This document shows, in pieces, positions 1 to 6,670 of a stretch of DNA of 6,964 nt (positions are counted from its first letter, which is position 1; each line of letters starts with the position of its first letter). A program made the position numbers and the translations under genes. The DNA lies in assembly GCA_018830405.1 (NCBI GenBank), contig JAHJSF010000026.1:1-6964 (forward strand). Reading direction: 5' to 3'. The DNA comes from Nitrospinota bacterium. GTDB taxonomy: Bacteria; Nitrospinota; Nitrospinia; UBA9942; JAHJSF01. Under the pieces are notes generated by a model. That model was not told the origin of the DNA. It saw only the letters and a program-made list of their open reading frames with translations, and did no database searches.

Positions 1-1
1 A

Positions 2-739
2 ATCATTATTGCCGGCCGGCCGGCTATGGGTAAAACAGCCATAGCTATGAATATTGCCCTTAATGCTGCTGCTCAGGGGAAGAAGAAGGTGGCTATATTC
101 AGCCTTGAGATGGCGGCTGAGCAGCTGGTTATACGTATGCTCTGTTCCGAGGCCAAGGTAAATGCCCAGAATGTAAGGACAGGGTATCTTTCCAAGGGAG
201 ATTGGCGTGACCTGACCAGGGCGGCTGCCGTTCTATCCAATGCCCCTATCAACATAGATGATACTGCCAACCAAAATGTTTTGAGCATTAGGGCTAAGTC
301 GAGGAGGCTTAAAGCGGAGCAGGGGCTTGACCTGGTCGTTGTCGACTATCTCCAGCTTATGCGCGGAACGGCTAAGGTGGAGAATAGGCAGCAGGAGATA
401 TCGGAGATAACCCGTTCCCTAAAAATATTGGCCAAAGAGTTAAGGATTCCGATTATTGCCTTGTCGCAGTTGAGCAGGGCTACGGAGCAGAGAGACAGCA
501 AGCGGCCGCAGCTCTCAGACCTTAGAGAGTCAGGGTCGATAGAGCAGGATGCGGATATCGTCCTCTTTGTCTATAGGGCCGAACACTATAGTGACCAGCC
601 GGAACATAAGGGGAAGGCGGAGATTATTATAGGTAAGCAGAGAAACGGTCCGACCGGTTTGGTCAGGCTGGCCTTTATGAAAGAATTTACCCGTTTTGAT
701 AACTTGGCCAATGAGGAGATGTACGGTTTAGAGGAGTAG
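2..739 (+). CDS. dnaB: Replicative DNA helicase DnaB, C-terminal half (5' truncated by window edge)
   Basis: This is the RecA-like motor domain of the hexameric helicase that unwinds DNA at the replication fork. The frame is open from base 2 and enters inside the Walker A loop, read as GRPAMGKTA, so the N-terminal primase-interaction domain lies outside the window. About 245 residues are present of roughly 450 usual. Counting from the Met of Walker A (base 26), visible motifs are SLEM at 26-29, the Walker B stretch [12 protein letters not shown] at 101-112, the sensor-like [16 protein letters not shown] at 141-156, and [19 protein letters not shown] at 167-185. The KQRNGPTG segment at 204-211 holds the arginine-finger region. 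All are diagnostic of DnaB, and no intein interrupts the Walker A region that is visible. alr follows on the same strand, a pairing also known in other bacteria, but a 95-bp repeat separates them here. Identification is very secure. Confidence 0.97.
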   Translation: MIIAGRPAMGKTAIAMNIALNAAAQGKKKVAIFSLEMAAEQLVIRMLCSEAKVNAQNVRTGYLSKGDWRDLTRAAAVLSNAPINIDDTANQNVLSIRAKSRRLKAEQGLDLVVVDYLQLMRGTAKVENRQQEISEITRSLKILAKELRIPIIALSQLSRATEQRDSKRPQLSDLRESGSIEQDADIVLFVYRAEHYSDQPEHKGKAEIIIGKQRNGPTGLVRLAFMKEFTRFDNLANEEMYGLEE

Positions 740-751
740 TTCCTCCCTTTA

Positions 752-846
752 GCTCCCCTCCTATTTTTAGGAGGGGTGGCCGAAGGCCGGGGTGGTAAGT
801 CTTCTAAGCCAACCACCCCTGCCCCTCCTTAACCAAGGAGGGGAGC
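752..846. repeat. Palindromic dispersed repeat, full copy (95 bp, 10-bp terminal inverted repeats)
   Basis: The ends are perfect inverted repeats, GCTCCCCTCC at 752-761 against GGAGGGGAGC at 837-846. Four smaller palindromes lie inside. They are 755-763 with 768-776 (9 bp, TTTT loop), 778-781 with 785-788 (GGCC/GGCC, GAA loop), 789-796 with 812-819 (8 bp), and 822-830 with 835-843 (9 bp, AACC loop). Bases 809-844 recur exactly, in inverse orientation, at 2985-3020. No coding capacity and no target duplication are visible. The hairpins have no U-tract, so this is not a typical intrinsic terminator, although it could slow transcription between dnaB and alr. It looks like a REP/MITE-type intergenic element, and the family name is not known to me. 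Confidence 0.85.
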
Positions 847-889
847 CGCGGGAAGGATTTAAAACTTAATTTCTGTTTCGTGGTTGAAC

Positions 890-894
890 AGGAG
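890..894 (+). promoter_or_regulatory. Ribosome binding site of alr
   Basis: AGGAG lies 3 bases before the ATG at 898. The spacing is short but workable. The GTG at 880 has no comparable site at a usable distance, and the ATG at 910 would be 15 bases away. This favours 898 as the start. The only other purine-rich run, GGAAGG at 851-856, is too far from any start. Confidence 0.6.
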
Positions 895-897
895 AGA

Positions 898-2037
898 ATG
901 GACGATTATATGGAAAACAATAACCTCACTACGGTAGAAATCGACCTTGATGCCTTCTCCGCCAACCTGGCCGAGATTAGAAGGTTTGTTGGGGCAGGGG
1001 TGGAGGTCATGCCGGTTGTCAAGGCCGATGCCTACGGCCATGGGGGGTTAGAGATATCTAAAAGATGCCTTAAGGACGGTATCGGGACGCTTGTTGTGAG
1101 CAGTCTATCCGAGGCGGCCATACTCCGAGAGTCAGGGATAGAGGCCAAGATAGTCGTTCTATTCGGGCCATTGGCCGGAGAAGAGGAATGTTTTATCAGG
1201 CATCGTCTTACCCCGGTTCTTTATACCTTGGGGGCCATAAAGCGTTTGGGAAAAGCGGCTCGGGTTCTTAAAGAGCCAATCTCGATACATATCATTGTCG
1301 ATACCGGTATGGGGAGAATCGGTTTCCTACCTGAGACTATTAGGGATGTTCTTAATCTCCTCCCCAAATACCCGGAAATAGAGTTTGAGGGGATAATGAC
1401 CCACTTCTCCTCCGCATATACAGAGGACAGGACATTTACCGAGGGACAGATTAAATTATTCAAGGATATCCTTTCCACTATAAGGGATAGAGGTCTCTCA
1501 ACCCCATTTGTTCATGTGGCCAATAGTGCCGGGATAATAAATTACCACGAATCCTTCTTCAATGGGGTTCGCCCCGGAATTATGCTCTACGGGGCGCGCC
1601 CCTCGGAAGAGGAGATCAGACCCGACCTGCGGATAGAACCCGTTATGACCTTTAAGACCCAAATAGTACAGGTGAGGCCTGTTAAGGCCGGGATGCCGAT
1701 AGGGTATAGCCGAACCTTTATTACTAAACGTGATTCTATTATTGGGACAATTCCGGTAGGCTATGCCAACGGCTACAGCCGAGCTATTTCAAACAGGGCC
1801 GAGGTCTTGGTTCGCGGACACAGGGTTCCCCAGATAGGGACGGTTTGCATGGATATAACAATGATAGACCTGACAGACCTCCCCGAGGCCACTATTGGGG
1901 ATGAGGTGGTTTTATTCGGTAGACAGGGGGGTGGTTTTATATCTGTGGACGAGGTGGCCGAGTGGGGTAATACCATCCCCTACGAGATATTGTGCCAGGT
2001 GGGGAAGAATATTGATAAGAGGTATATAAAGAGATAA
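898..2037 (+). CDS. alr: Alanine racemase (PLP-dependent, cell-wall D-alanine supply)
   Basis: It interconverts L- and D-alanine in the cytoplasm, supplying D-Ala for peptidoglycan. From the ATG at 898 the protein has 379 residues, normal for the family. The N-terminal TIM-barrel begins at TVEIDLDAF and carries the PLP lysine K42 in VVKADAYGHG. It also has the DTGMGRIGF segment with R140, MTHFSSA near 167-173, and N209-S210 in VANSAG. R225 in GVRPGIMLYG is the residue that contacts the PLP pyridine nitrogen in characterised enzymes. In the C-terminal beta domain, Y270 of GYSRTF is the second catalytic base, and TVCMDITMIDL at 316-326 contains the conserved C-M-D. The end, TIPYEILCQVGKNIDKRY, is typical. 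An in-frame GTG at 880 would add six residues but lacks a good ribosome site. The gene ends 12 bases before the MITE-like element and converges on the TPR gene. Confidence 0.96.
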   Translation: MDDYMENNNLTTVEIDLDAFSANLAEIRRFVGAGVEVMPVVKADAYGHGGLEISKRCLKDGIGTLVVSSLSEAAILRESGIEAKIVVLFGPLAGEEECFIRHRLTPVLYTLGAIKRLGKAARVLKEPISIHIIVDTGMGRIGFLPETIRDVLNLLPKYPEIEFEGIMTHFSSAYTEDRTFTEGQIKLFKDILSTIRDRGLSTPFVHVANSAGIINYHESFFNGVRPGIMLYGARPSEEEIRPDLRIEPVMTFKTQIVQVRPVKAGMPIGYSRTFITKRDSIIGTIPVGYANGYSRAISNRAEVLVRGHRVPQIGTVCMDITMIDLTDLPEATIGDEVVLFGRQGGGFISVDEVAEWGNTIPYEILCQVGKNIDKRYIKR

Positions 2038-2049
2038 AAGATATCTGTT

Positions 2050-2235
2050 TAGTGTCCTGTCTCATAAATAACTTTACACAATTTTGTCATTCCCCGACCC
2101 CTTTTATGTCATTCCGCACTTGATGCGGAATCCAGTTCTTGTTTTTTCTGGATTCCCCGATTAAATCGGGGAATGACAGGGGGGGTGCGGAATGACACTT
2201 AATAAAGTGTAAAGAAGAGTTACAGCAGGACACTA
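2050..2235. mobile_element. MITE-like element, 186 bp, 10-bp terminal inverted repeats bounded by TA
   Basis: TAGTGTCCTG at 2050-2059 is exactly inverted as CAGGACACTA at 2226-2235. Further in, CTTTACAC at 2072-2079 matches GTGTAAAG at 2207-2214, giving imperfect termini of about 30 bases. Both outer ends are TA, as expected if a Tc1/mariner or IS630-type transposase duplicated a TA target. There is no open reading frame, so it would be non-autonomous. It sits between the convergent genes alr and the TPR gene, and its right end contributes the TPR gene's stop codon. The family assignment is inference from the TA ends and architecture, because no transposase is present in the window. Confidence 0.78.
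2086..2197. repeat. Nested GTCATTCC palindromes inside the MITE-like element
   Basis: Four copies of the 8-mer GTCATTCC or its complement are present, starting at 2086, 2108, 2170 and 2189. Pairing partners are crossed. 2086-2096 matches 2167-2177 (11 bp), while 2107-2119 matches 2185-2197 (13 bp). Local hairpins also form: 2111-2118 with 2124-2131, 2127-2135 with 2148-2156, and 2152-2162 with 2164-2174. The GTCATTCC...GGAATCCAG style resembles REP-like repeats scattered in many bacterial genomes. It may be the core of the MITE or an older repeat captured within it. Confidence 0.75.
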
Positions 2236-2970
2236 GGTGTGACTGCTTATAAAGCTTTCCGCCTTTTTAATCCAAGAGGCCTCTTTCTCATATTTATACT
2301 CAGGGAGTTTCTTAGACCTCTCGACTATAGACTTCATAACCGTCAGGGCTTCATCTCCTTTCCCCTTCTTATCCAATATTTCGGCGTAATATATGCTGGC
2401 TTGGAATGAGGCTGAGGCCTGATCAAGTTTGGCATAAAGATTAGTCGCCTTATCTTCATCTTTGCCCATCCGGTAACATTCGGCTAGGCCGAAGAGGGCC
2501 TGACCATAATCAAAATGTTCATCCTCCTTAACAATCTCTTCCATAATCGAGGCGGCCTCCTTAAATTTATGCATGGCAAATAGAGATTTGGCTAGCCCAT
2601 ATTTTGAGTTTAAGGATGTCGGATTCTTTTTGACCGCCTCGGTCAGATGTTTTTGGGCCAACTCGGGATAACCATGTTTTAGATAATAGAGCCCTATCTC
2701 CTGATGCTGATAAAATCCTCCTACGCTGTCCAACTGTTGCTTAAGGGTTCGGAGTTCTCCGGTTTCCTTAACGGAGTTAAATAGGGAACCGCTTATCGCA
2801 GAGGGAATTTTTATCCCTTGCTTGAACTTGAAGAAATAGATTACCGCCCCAATAGGTTGTAGTAAAAATATTATAAAAATCCAGAGGAAGGGATTCTCCC
2901 TTTTGCTTTGGATGCAGTCTATCCCCATCCAGATGGTGAACAGCAGGCCGATATAGGTTAAGATTTCCAT
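2233..2970 (-). CDS. Membrane-anchored tetratricopeptide repeat protein, function unknown
   Basis: I do not recognise a named gene. The 245-residue protein begins with two hydrophobic segments, about 2-18 and 28-48, separated by a short polar loop (QSKREN). Together they resemble the short two-helix module at the N-terminus of cardiolipin-synthase-like proteins (PLDc_N type). After a linker, roughly 50-85, come about four TPR-like helical hairpins near 88-119, 121-152, 155-187 and 190-220, with typical Gly/Ala/Tyr spacing such as GLAKSLFAMHKFKEAASIMEEI. The C-terminus is short and basic. The likely role is a scaffold for protein contacts at the inner membrane. The ATG at 2970 has only a weak GAG six bases before it, and the stronger AAGGAGGGG belongs to the repeat and is 15 bases away. 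The stop codon overlaps the MITE-like element. It may be read from the thyX unit or separately. Confidence 0.85.
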   Translation of the reverse strand: MEILTYIGLLFTIWMGIDCIQSKRENPFLWIFIIFLLQPIGAVIYFFKFKQGIKIPSAISGSLFNSVKETGELRTLKQQLDSVGGFYQHQEIGLYYLKHGYPELAQKHLTEAVKKNPTSLNSKYGLAKSLFAMHKFKEAASIMEEIVKEDEHFDYGQALFGLAECYRMGKDEDKATNLYAKLDQASASFQASIYYAEILDKKGKGDEALTVMKSIVERSKKLPEYKYEKEASWIKKAESFISSHT

Positions 2971-2984
2971 TTTATTCTCATAAT

Positions 2985-3020
2985 TCCCCTCCTTGGTTAA
3001 GGAGGGGCAGGGGTGGTTGG
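2985..3020. repeat. Palindromic dispersed repeat, partial copy (36 bp)
   Basis: These 36 bases are identical to 809-844 in reverse complement. The segment contains the perfect 9-bp palindrome 2986-2994 with 2999-3007 (GGTT loop) followed by CAGGGGTGGTTGG. The other half of the element, including the second terminal repeat, is absent. It fills most of the gap between the thyX stop (3028) and the TPR gene start (2970). Read in the direction of those genes, the hairpin is followed by AATTATG and not by a U-tract, so classic termination is unlikely. Confidence 0.85.
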
Positions 3021-3027
3021 TTCCCCA

Positions 3028-3648
3028 CTACAGGGGAGACGAGGCGAACGTGCCGCTTTCATCTACAACAAAATCCTCAAATACGGTTGGGGCATTTTCC
3101 TTCATTATCTTGAGCATCTCTATGGCTATACTCCTTATCTCCCACTGGGCATCCTTGGAGCAGCGTTCGTTAAAGACATGTCTCAGCTCTCTGAAGTTGG
3201 CCGATAGGATGATTTCACTTTCGACCGCGTTGGGGAGAACAAATCTGGCGTCCTCTTTTCTTAAGCCCATCGCCTGCAGTTCTTCATAGGCCCTTTTGGC
3301 ATGCTCTATCAGCTCATCAAATATCTTTTTCCCTTCTTTATTGGCGGCGATGGCCGGCGGGGTGACGATGGTAAAACCATGTTCATCCACATATCGTTGC
3401 GATTGCTGTGAAAATGAGCAGAGCCTATGGCGGACTATCTGGTGGGTGAAACTCCTCGACCCCCCGGTTATTCTAAACGTGGCTGAGGCGTGCTCCAAAA
3501 CAGAGTGGTGCCTGTTTTTAATTATCATTCTGATAAACCTCTTATGGCTATCATCGCTAATCTTGTTTGAGGAGAGGTAGCAGGTTCTCCCCGCCCTCTC
3601 TATCAGTCGTTCCGCATCAGCTGTTATGGCTAATAGTTCTACTTTCAA
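3028..3648 (-). CDS. thyX: Flavin-dependent thymidylate synthase ThyX
   Basis: ThyX makes dTMP from dUMP using methylene-tetrahydrofolate, with FAD and NAD(P)H as reductant. It is unrelated to ThyA and acts as a tetramer. The 206-residue protein is near the short end of the family. The signature RHR-x7-S is read as RHRLCSFSQQS at 73-83, followed by QRY. Before it, SVLEHASATFRITGGSR (49-65) and FTHQIVRHR are characteristic. The C-terminal half has NFRELRHVFNERCSKDAQWE at 151-170, the substrate/flavin region. The start is TTG at 3648: it overlaps the recombinase stop as TTGA, has GAGGG about 7 bases upstream, and gives the usual N-terminus MKVELLA. Translation is therefore probably coupled to the upstream gene. 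The stop lies only 7 bases from the partial palindromic repeat. No thyA is visible in this window. Confidence 0.96.
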   Translation of the reverse strand: MKVELLAITADAERLIERAGRTCYLSSNKISDDSHKRFIRMIIKNRHHSVLEHASATFRITGGSRSFTHQIVRHRLCSFSQQSQRYVDEHGFTIVTPPAIAANKEGKKIFDELIEHAKRAYEELQAMGLRKEDARFVLPNAVESEIILSANFRELRHVFNERCSKDAQWEIRSIAIEMLKIMKENAPTVFEDFVVDESGTFASSPL

Positions 3649-4541
3649 TTTGTCGCCCTCGGATGGTGTTTTTTGTATATCTCTTTCATTTTCTCCCCCA
3701 TTATATGCGTATAGATCTGGGTAGTCGATATGTCCGCATGCCCCAGCATCTCCTGAACGGCCCTCAAGTCCGCCCCCCCGTCAAGGAGGTGTGTAGCAAA
3801 AGAATGCCTTAAGGTATGAGGCGATATCTTTTTGGATATATTGGCCTTGACCGCATAGGTCTTAATCATTTTCCAAAACCACTGGCGTGACATCTTTTGG
3901 CCGAAACGATTGACGAAGAGTATGTCGCTCTCTACCTCTCCCATTATCTGCCCGCGGGCCCCGGCTATATATCCCTCTACCTTTTCCTTGGCATCCTTTC
4001 CGATTGGGACAAGGCGTTCCTTGGAGCCCTTGCCAAGCGATCTTATATAACCGAACTCTATATTGATATCAGACAATCTTAAGCATATCAATTCTGATAC
4101 CCTTAATCCAGTGGCATAGAGGAGGGAGAGCATAGTCGAATCCCTTATCCCAAGAGATTCCCTGGTGTCAGGCTGCTCCAATAATCTATCAACCTCATCC
4201 AAGGTGAGGAAGGAGGGCATCTTCTTCCACGGCCTAGCCGATTGAATCTTTTCGGCCGGGTTTAATGACGTATGACCGTTATCCGCCAAAAAGATATAGA
4301 AGGATTTAATAGACACCAGGTGACGGGCGACCGTGGCGTTTGACATCCTTCTGTTGCGCAGGGCCAGAAGGTAGTTATGTATATCCTTCTCTTTGACCTT
4401 TAGCAGATCCTCTTTCTCCCCTTTTTTCAACTCGGTTAAAAAGCTGTAGAGGTCCATCCTGTAGGCATTAACACTGTTTATAGACAACCTTCTCTCAACG
4501 GTTATATAATCTGTAAACTCCTCTATAAACTTATTCTTCAT
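3645..4541 (-). CDS. xerD: Tyrosine recombinase of the XerC/XerD type
   Basis: This enzyme class resolves chromosome dimers at dif sites. The 298-residue length is exactly that of Xer proteins. The N-terminal core-binding SAM-like domain spans about 1-90 (FTDYITVERRLSINSVNAYR), and the catalytic domain follows from about 108. Every active-site residue is visible: R147 in YATGLRVSEL, K171 in GKGSKERLVPIG, H242 and R245 in SPHTLRHSFATHLL, H268 in MLGHADISTTQIYTHI, and the nucleophile Y277. The ATG at 4541 overlaps the hydrolase stop as ATGA. No ribosome site lies close upstream (the nearest AGAGGAAAG is about 25 bases away), so initiation probably depends on coupling. Whether it is XerD, XerC or a single-recombinase XerH/XerS-like protein cannot be settled here. 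XerD is my best guess from overall resemblance. The housekeeping context argues against a phage integrase. Confidence 0.9.
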   Translation of the reverse strand: MKNKFIEEFTDYITVERRLSINSVNAYRMDLYSFLTELKKGEKEDLLKVKEKDIHNYLLALRNRRMSNATVARHLVSIKSFYIFLADNGHTSLNPAEKIQSARPWKKMPSFLTLDEVDRLLEQPDTRESLGIRDSTMLSLLYATGLRVSELICLRLSDINIEFGYIRSLGKGSKERLVPIGKDAKEKVEGYIAGARGQIMGEVESDILFVNRFGQKMSRQWFWKMIKTYAVKANISKKISPHTLRHSFATHLLDGGADLRAVQEMLGHADISTTQIYTHIMGEKMKEIYKKHHPRATN

Positions 4542-5182
4542 GTTAGAAATGGGTTATATAATCTTTCCTCTTTGATGGTGCTGCTCGGCCCATGCCCGGG
4601 GAATATCTTTATAGCGTCTCCCAGGGGGAGTAGGCTCTCTTTTATCGAGCGGAGAAGTGTTTCTGAAGAACCCCCGGGGAGATCGCTTCTCCCTATCGAC
4701 TGGGAAAATAGTGTATCACCGGTAAAGAGGATATTACCCGACAGGAGACATATTCCCCCCTGGCTGTGTCCGGGGGTGTGTATTACCTTTAGTGAATAAT
4801 GTTCACAAAGCCGGATATTCTCTCCCCCCTTTATGGTTTTATCGGCGGCTATGGGGATAGTTCCGCCGTACATTTGAGAAAGTTCCGTGTTAAAGGCCGA
4901 TGTTATAAAAGCGGCGTCACCCCCATGGATAGTGATAGGTATGTCATAATATTCCTTTATAGACCTGTTTCCGGCTGTGTGATCAGCGTGGCCATGTGTA
5001 TTGACGATCATTATGGGGGTTAGGTCCTTTCCCTTAAGACTCCTTATTATCTTCTCAGGCTCCCCGCCCGGGTCGATTACAATGGCCACGCTGTCCTCTA
5101 AGCAACCGAATATATAACAGTTGGCACTGAGAGGGCCAACTGTTATTGTCTCGACGAGGAGATTGGGATTATGGCTATCCAT
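4538..5182 (-). CDS. Metallo-beta-lactamase-fold hydrolase, glyoxalase II-like (YcbL type)
   Basis: A cytosolic dinuclear metal hydrolase of 214 residues, the normal size for the short glyoxalase-II-like branch. Metal ligands are all present: H63, H65, D67 and H68 in NTHGHADHTAGN, H139 in HTPGHSQGG, D156 in LFTGDTLF and H197 in FPGHGPSST. The SIGRSDLPGGS loop (162-172) and the ending EERLYNPFL are hallmarks of the YcbL-like group. That group is thought to cleave thioesters such as S-lactoylglutathione or a related thiol adduct. The real substrate here is unknown, and the long C-terminal substrate domain of true GloB is missing. The start ATG at 5182 is preceded by GGGAGGG at 5194-5200, which falls inside a possible hairpin. 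The stop overlaps the start of the recombinase gene. AhcY ends 76 bases upstream. Confidence 0.92.
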   Translation of the reverse strand: MDSHNPNLLVETITVGPLSANCYIFGCLEDSVAIVIDPGGEPEKIIRSLKGKDLTPIMIVNTHGHADHTAGNRSIKEYYDIPITIHGGDAAFITSAFNTELSQMYGGTIPIAADKTIKGGENIRLCEHYSLKVIHTPGHSQGGICLLSGNILFTGDTLFSQSIGRSDLPGGSSETLLRSIKESLLPLGDAIKIFPGHGPSSTIKEERLYNPFLT

Positions 5183-5192
5183 TGATTTCTAT

Positions 5193-5219
5193 TCCCTCCC
5201 TATCTTTAATAGAGAGAAA
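5193..5219 (-). promoter_or_regulatory. Hairpin overlapping the hydrolase gene's ribosome binding site
   Basis: On the transcribed strand, UUUCUCUCUAU (5219-5209) can pair with AUAGGGAGGGA (5203-5193) around the loop UAAAG. This gives 11 pairs, three of them G-U. The 3' arm contains GGGAGGG, the only ribosome site for the ATG at 5182. G-U pairs form only in the RNA of this strand, which favours an RNA function over a DNA palindrome. Folding could lower translation of the hydrolase and the two genes coupled to it. This is inference from pairing alone. Confidence 0.45.
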
Positions 5220-5258
5220 GTCGAACCAGCCCTAATCCCGGTTTCCATATTGATGGCC

Positions 5259-6557
5259 TTAGTATCTGTAATATTCAGGCTTGTAAGGGCCATCGGGAGA
5301 AAGGCCAAGATATTTGCTCTGTTTCTTGGTCAGGCGGGTAAGCTTTACCCCCAATTTTTCCAGATGGAAGGCCGCTACCTCTTCGTCCAATTTTTTTGGT
5401 AATTGATATACCCCTATCTCATATTTCTTGCTGTATAGCTCTATCTGGGCCAAGACCTGATTGGAGAAAGAGTTGCTCATGACAAATGAAGGATGTCCGG
5501 TGGCGCAGCCGAGATTGACCAATCTCCCCTCGGCCAAAAGTATTATGCTGTGTCCGTCCTTAAAGGTATATTTGTCAACCTGGGGTTTGACCTCCTTTTT
5601 GACTATTCCTTTAGTGGCCTTGAGACCGGCCACATCTATCTCTACATCAAAATGTCCTATGTTGCAGACAATGGCCTGATCCTTCATCTGCCGCATATGT
5701 TTGGCTGTAATGATATCGCAGCAACCGGTGGTGGTGACAAATATCTGCCCCTCCTTGACTGCCTCTTCCATGGTGGTAACCTCATATCCCTCCATAGCGG
5801 CCTGAAGGGCGCAGATAGGGTCAATCTCGGTAACAACAATCCTGGCCCCGAATCCTTTCATGGCCTGACAACAGCCTTTACCTACATCTCCGTAACCGGC
5901 GATAACTACAACCTTTCCGGCCACCATAACATCTGTGGCCCTCTTTATACCGTCGGCCAGAGATTCACGGCAGCCGTAGAGATTATCAAATTTAGATTTG
6001 GTGACCGAATCATTAACATTTATGGCCGGCATTTTAAGCGTTCCCTTGGCCAACATCTTATAAAGATTGTGGACTCCGGTCGTGGTCTCCTCCGTAACCC
6101 CCTTTATCTTGGTTATCATGTTGGGATGTTTCTCATGGACCAAGACTGTCAGATCCCCTCCGTCGTCCAAGAGCATGTTGGGCTGTCCACCGTTTGGGAA
6201 TTTTAAGGTCTGTTCTAAACACCACCAATACTCATCTTCCGTTTCCCCCTTCCAAGCGAAGACGGGTATTCCAGCGGCGGCGATGGCCGCGGCGGCATGA
6301 TCTTGGGTCGAGAATATGTTGCAGCTAGACCACCTGACATCTGCCCCAAGCTCTATCAGAGTCTCAATAAGGACGGCGGTTTGAATAGTCATATGGATAC
6401 AACCGGTTACCTTGGCCCCCTTTAAAGGTTTCTGGTTTCTATATCTCTCTCTGATAGCCATAAGGCCGGGCATCTCTTTCTCGGCAATCTCTATTTCCAT
6501 TCTGCCCCAATCGGCCAGTTTTATATCCGCTACCTTGTAATCTGCTTTCTTCCCCAT
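5259..6557 (-). CDS. ahcY: Adenosylhomocysteinase (S-adenosyl-L-homocysteine hydrolase)
   Basis: It splits S-adenosylhomocysteine into adenosine and homocysteine with a bound NAD+, relieving product inhibition of methyltransferases. The cytosolic enzyme is normally a homotetramer. From the ATG at 6557 it has 432 residues. Substrate and catalytic positions match the characterised enzymes: H55 in [11 protein letters not shown]131 in MLLDDGGD, E156 in [14 protein letters not shown]187, D191 and N192 in [11 protein letters not shown], and C196 in YGCRESL. The NAD-binding loop is AGYGDVGKG at 220-228, with IGHFDVEID at 300-308. The C-terminal tail ends [12 protein letters not shown], which reaches the neighbouring subunit's cofactor in known structures. 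The frame stays open upstream to 6665, but those 36 residues look nothing like the family, and AAAGGA lies 10 bases before 6557. It may head the hydrolase-recombinase-thyX unit. Confidence 0.97.
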   Translation of the reverse strand: MGKKADYKVADIKLADWGRMEIEIAEKEMPGLMAIRERYRNQKPLKGAKVTGCIHMTIQTAVLIETLIELGADVRWSSCNIFSTQDHAAAAIAAAGIPVFAWKGETEDEYWWCLEQTLKFPNGGQPNMLLDDGGDLTVLVHEKHPNMITKIKGVTEETTTGVHNLYKMLAKGTLKMPAINVNDSVTKSKFDNLYGCRESLADGIKRATDVMVAGKVVVIAGYGDVGKGCCQAMKGFGARIVVTEIDPICALQAAMEGYEVTTMEEAVKEGQIFVTTTGCCDIITAKHMRQMKDQAIVCNIGHFDVEIDVAGLKATKGIVKKEVKPQVDKYTFKDGHSIILLAEGRLVNLGCATGHPSFVMSNSFSNQVLAQIELYSKKYEIGVYQLPKKLDEEVAAFHLEKLGVKLTRLTKKQSKYLGLSPDGPYKPEYYRY

Positions 6558-6567
6558 TATTAAACTA

Positions 6568-6573
6568 TCCTTT
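6568..6573 (-). promoter_or_regulatory. Ribosome binding site of ahcY
   Basis: AAAGGA, read on the minus strand, lies 10 bases before the ATG at 6557. It supports that start over the longer open frame reaching 6665. Confidence 0.6.
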
Positions 6574-6606
6574 CTTTTATTATTTCTTTGAGTAGAATCT
6601 TTTATG

Positions 6607-6636
6607 CATTTGCCGGTAACAAGGATATTACAAATG
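6607..6636 (-). promoter_or_regulatory. Leader hairpin upstream of ahcY
   Basis: On the minus strand CATTT and GTAA pair with TTAC and AAATG around an 8-base loop (TATCCTTG), with a CGGC bulge on the 3' arm. That makes a bulged 9-bp stem about 50 bases before the ATG. It does not match the SAH riboswitch layout I know, and no U-tract follows. No confident -35/-10 pair could be placed in this AT-rich leader. Confidence 0.3.
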
Positions 6637-6670
6637 GTTAGTTTATTCAATATAACTATTTGCAAGGGGC

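Noticed and set aside
11-25. GCCGGCCGGCCGGC palindrome at the left edge
   Set aside because: It encodes the Ala-Gly-Arg-Pro-Ala of the DnaB Walker A loop, so codon choice explains it.
755-776. Rho-independent terminator of dnaB
   Set aside because: The hairpin is strong, but its T-run is in the loop and none follows the stem, and it belongs to a repeated element.
880-897. GTG start for alr
   Set aside because: There is no ribosome site at a usable distance, and the six added residues are not family-like. The ATG at 898 has AGGAG in front.
752-3020. CRISPR array
   Set aside because: There are only two copies of the shared 36-mer, inverted relative to each other and 2 kb apart, with genes between them.
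3645-4541. Integrase of a prophage or integrative element
   Set aside because: Length and motifs fit housekeeping Xer proteins, it is embedded in overlapping chromosomal genes, and no att-like direct repeats or phage genes are seen.
5493-6206. 237-codon open frame on the plus strand
   Set aside because: It lies wholly opposite the well-conserved ahcY, has no recognisable domain, and is a shadow of its codon usage.
6558-6665. 36-residue N-terminal extension of AhcY
   Set aside because: The frame is open, but the residues do not resemble the family, and a ribosome site and typical N-terminus are found at 6557.
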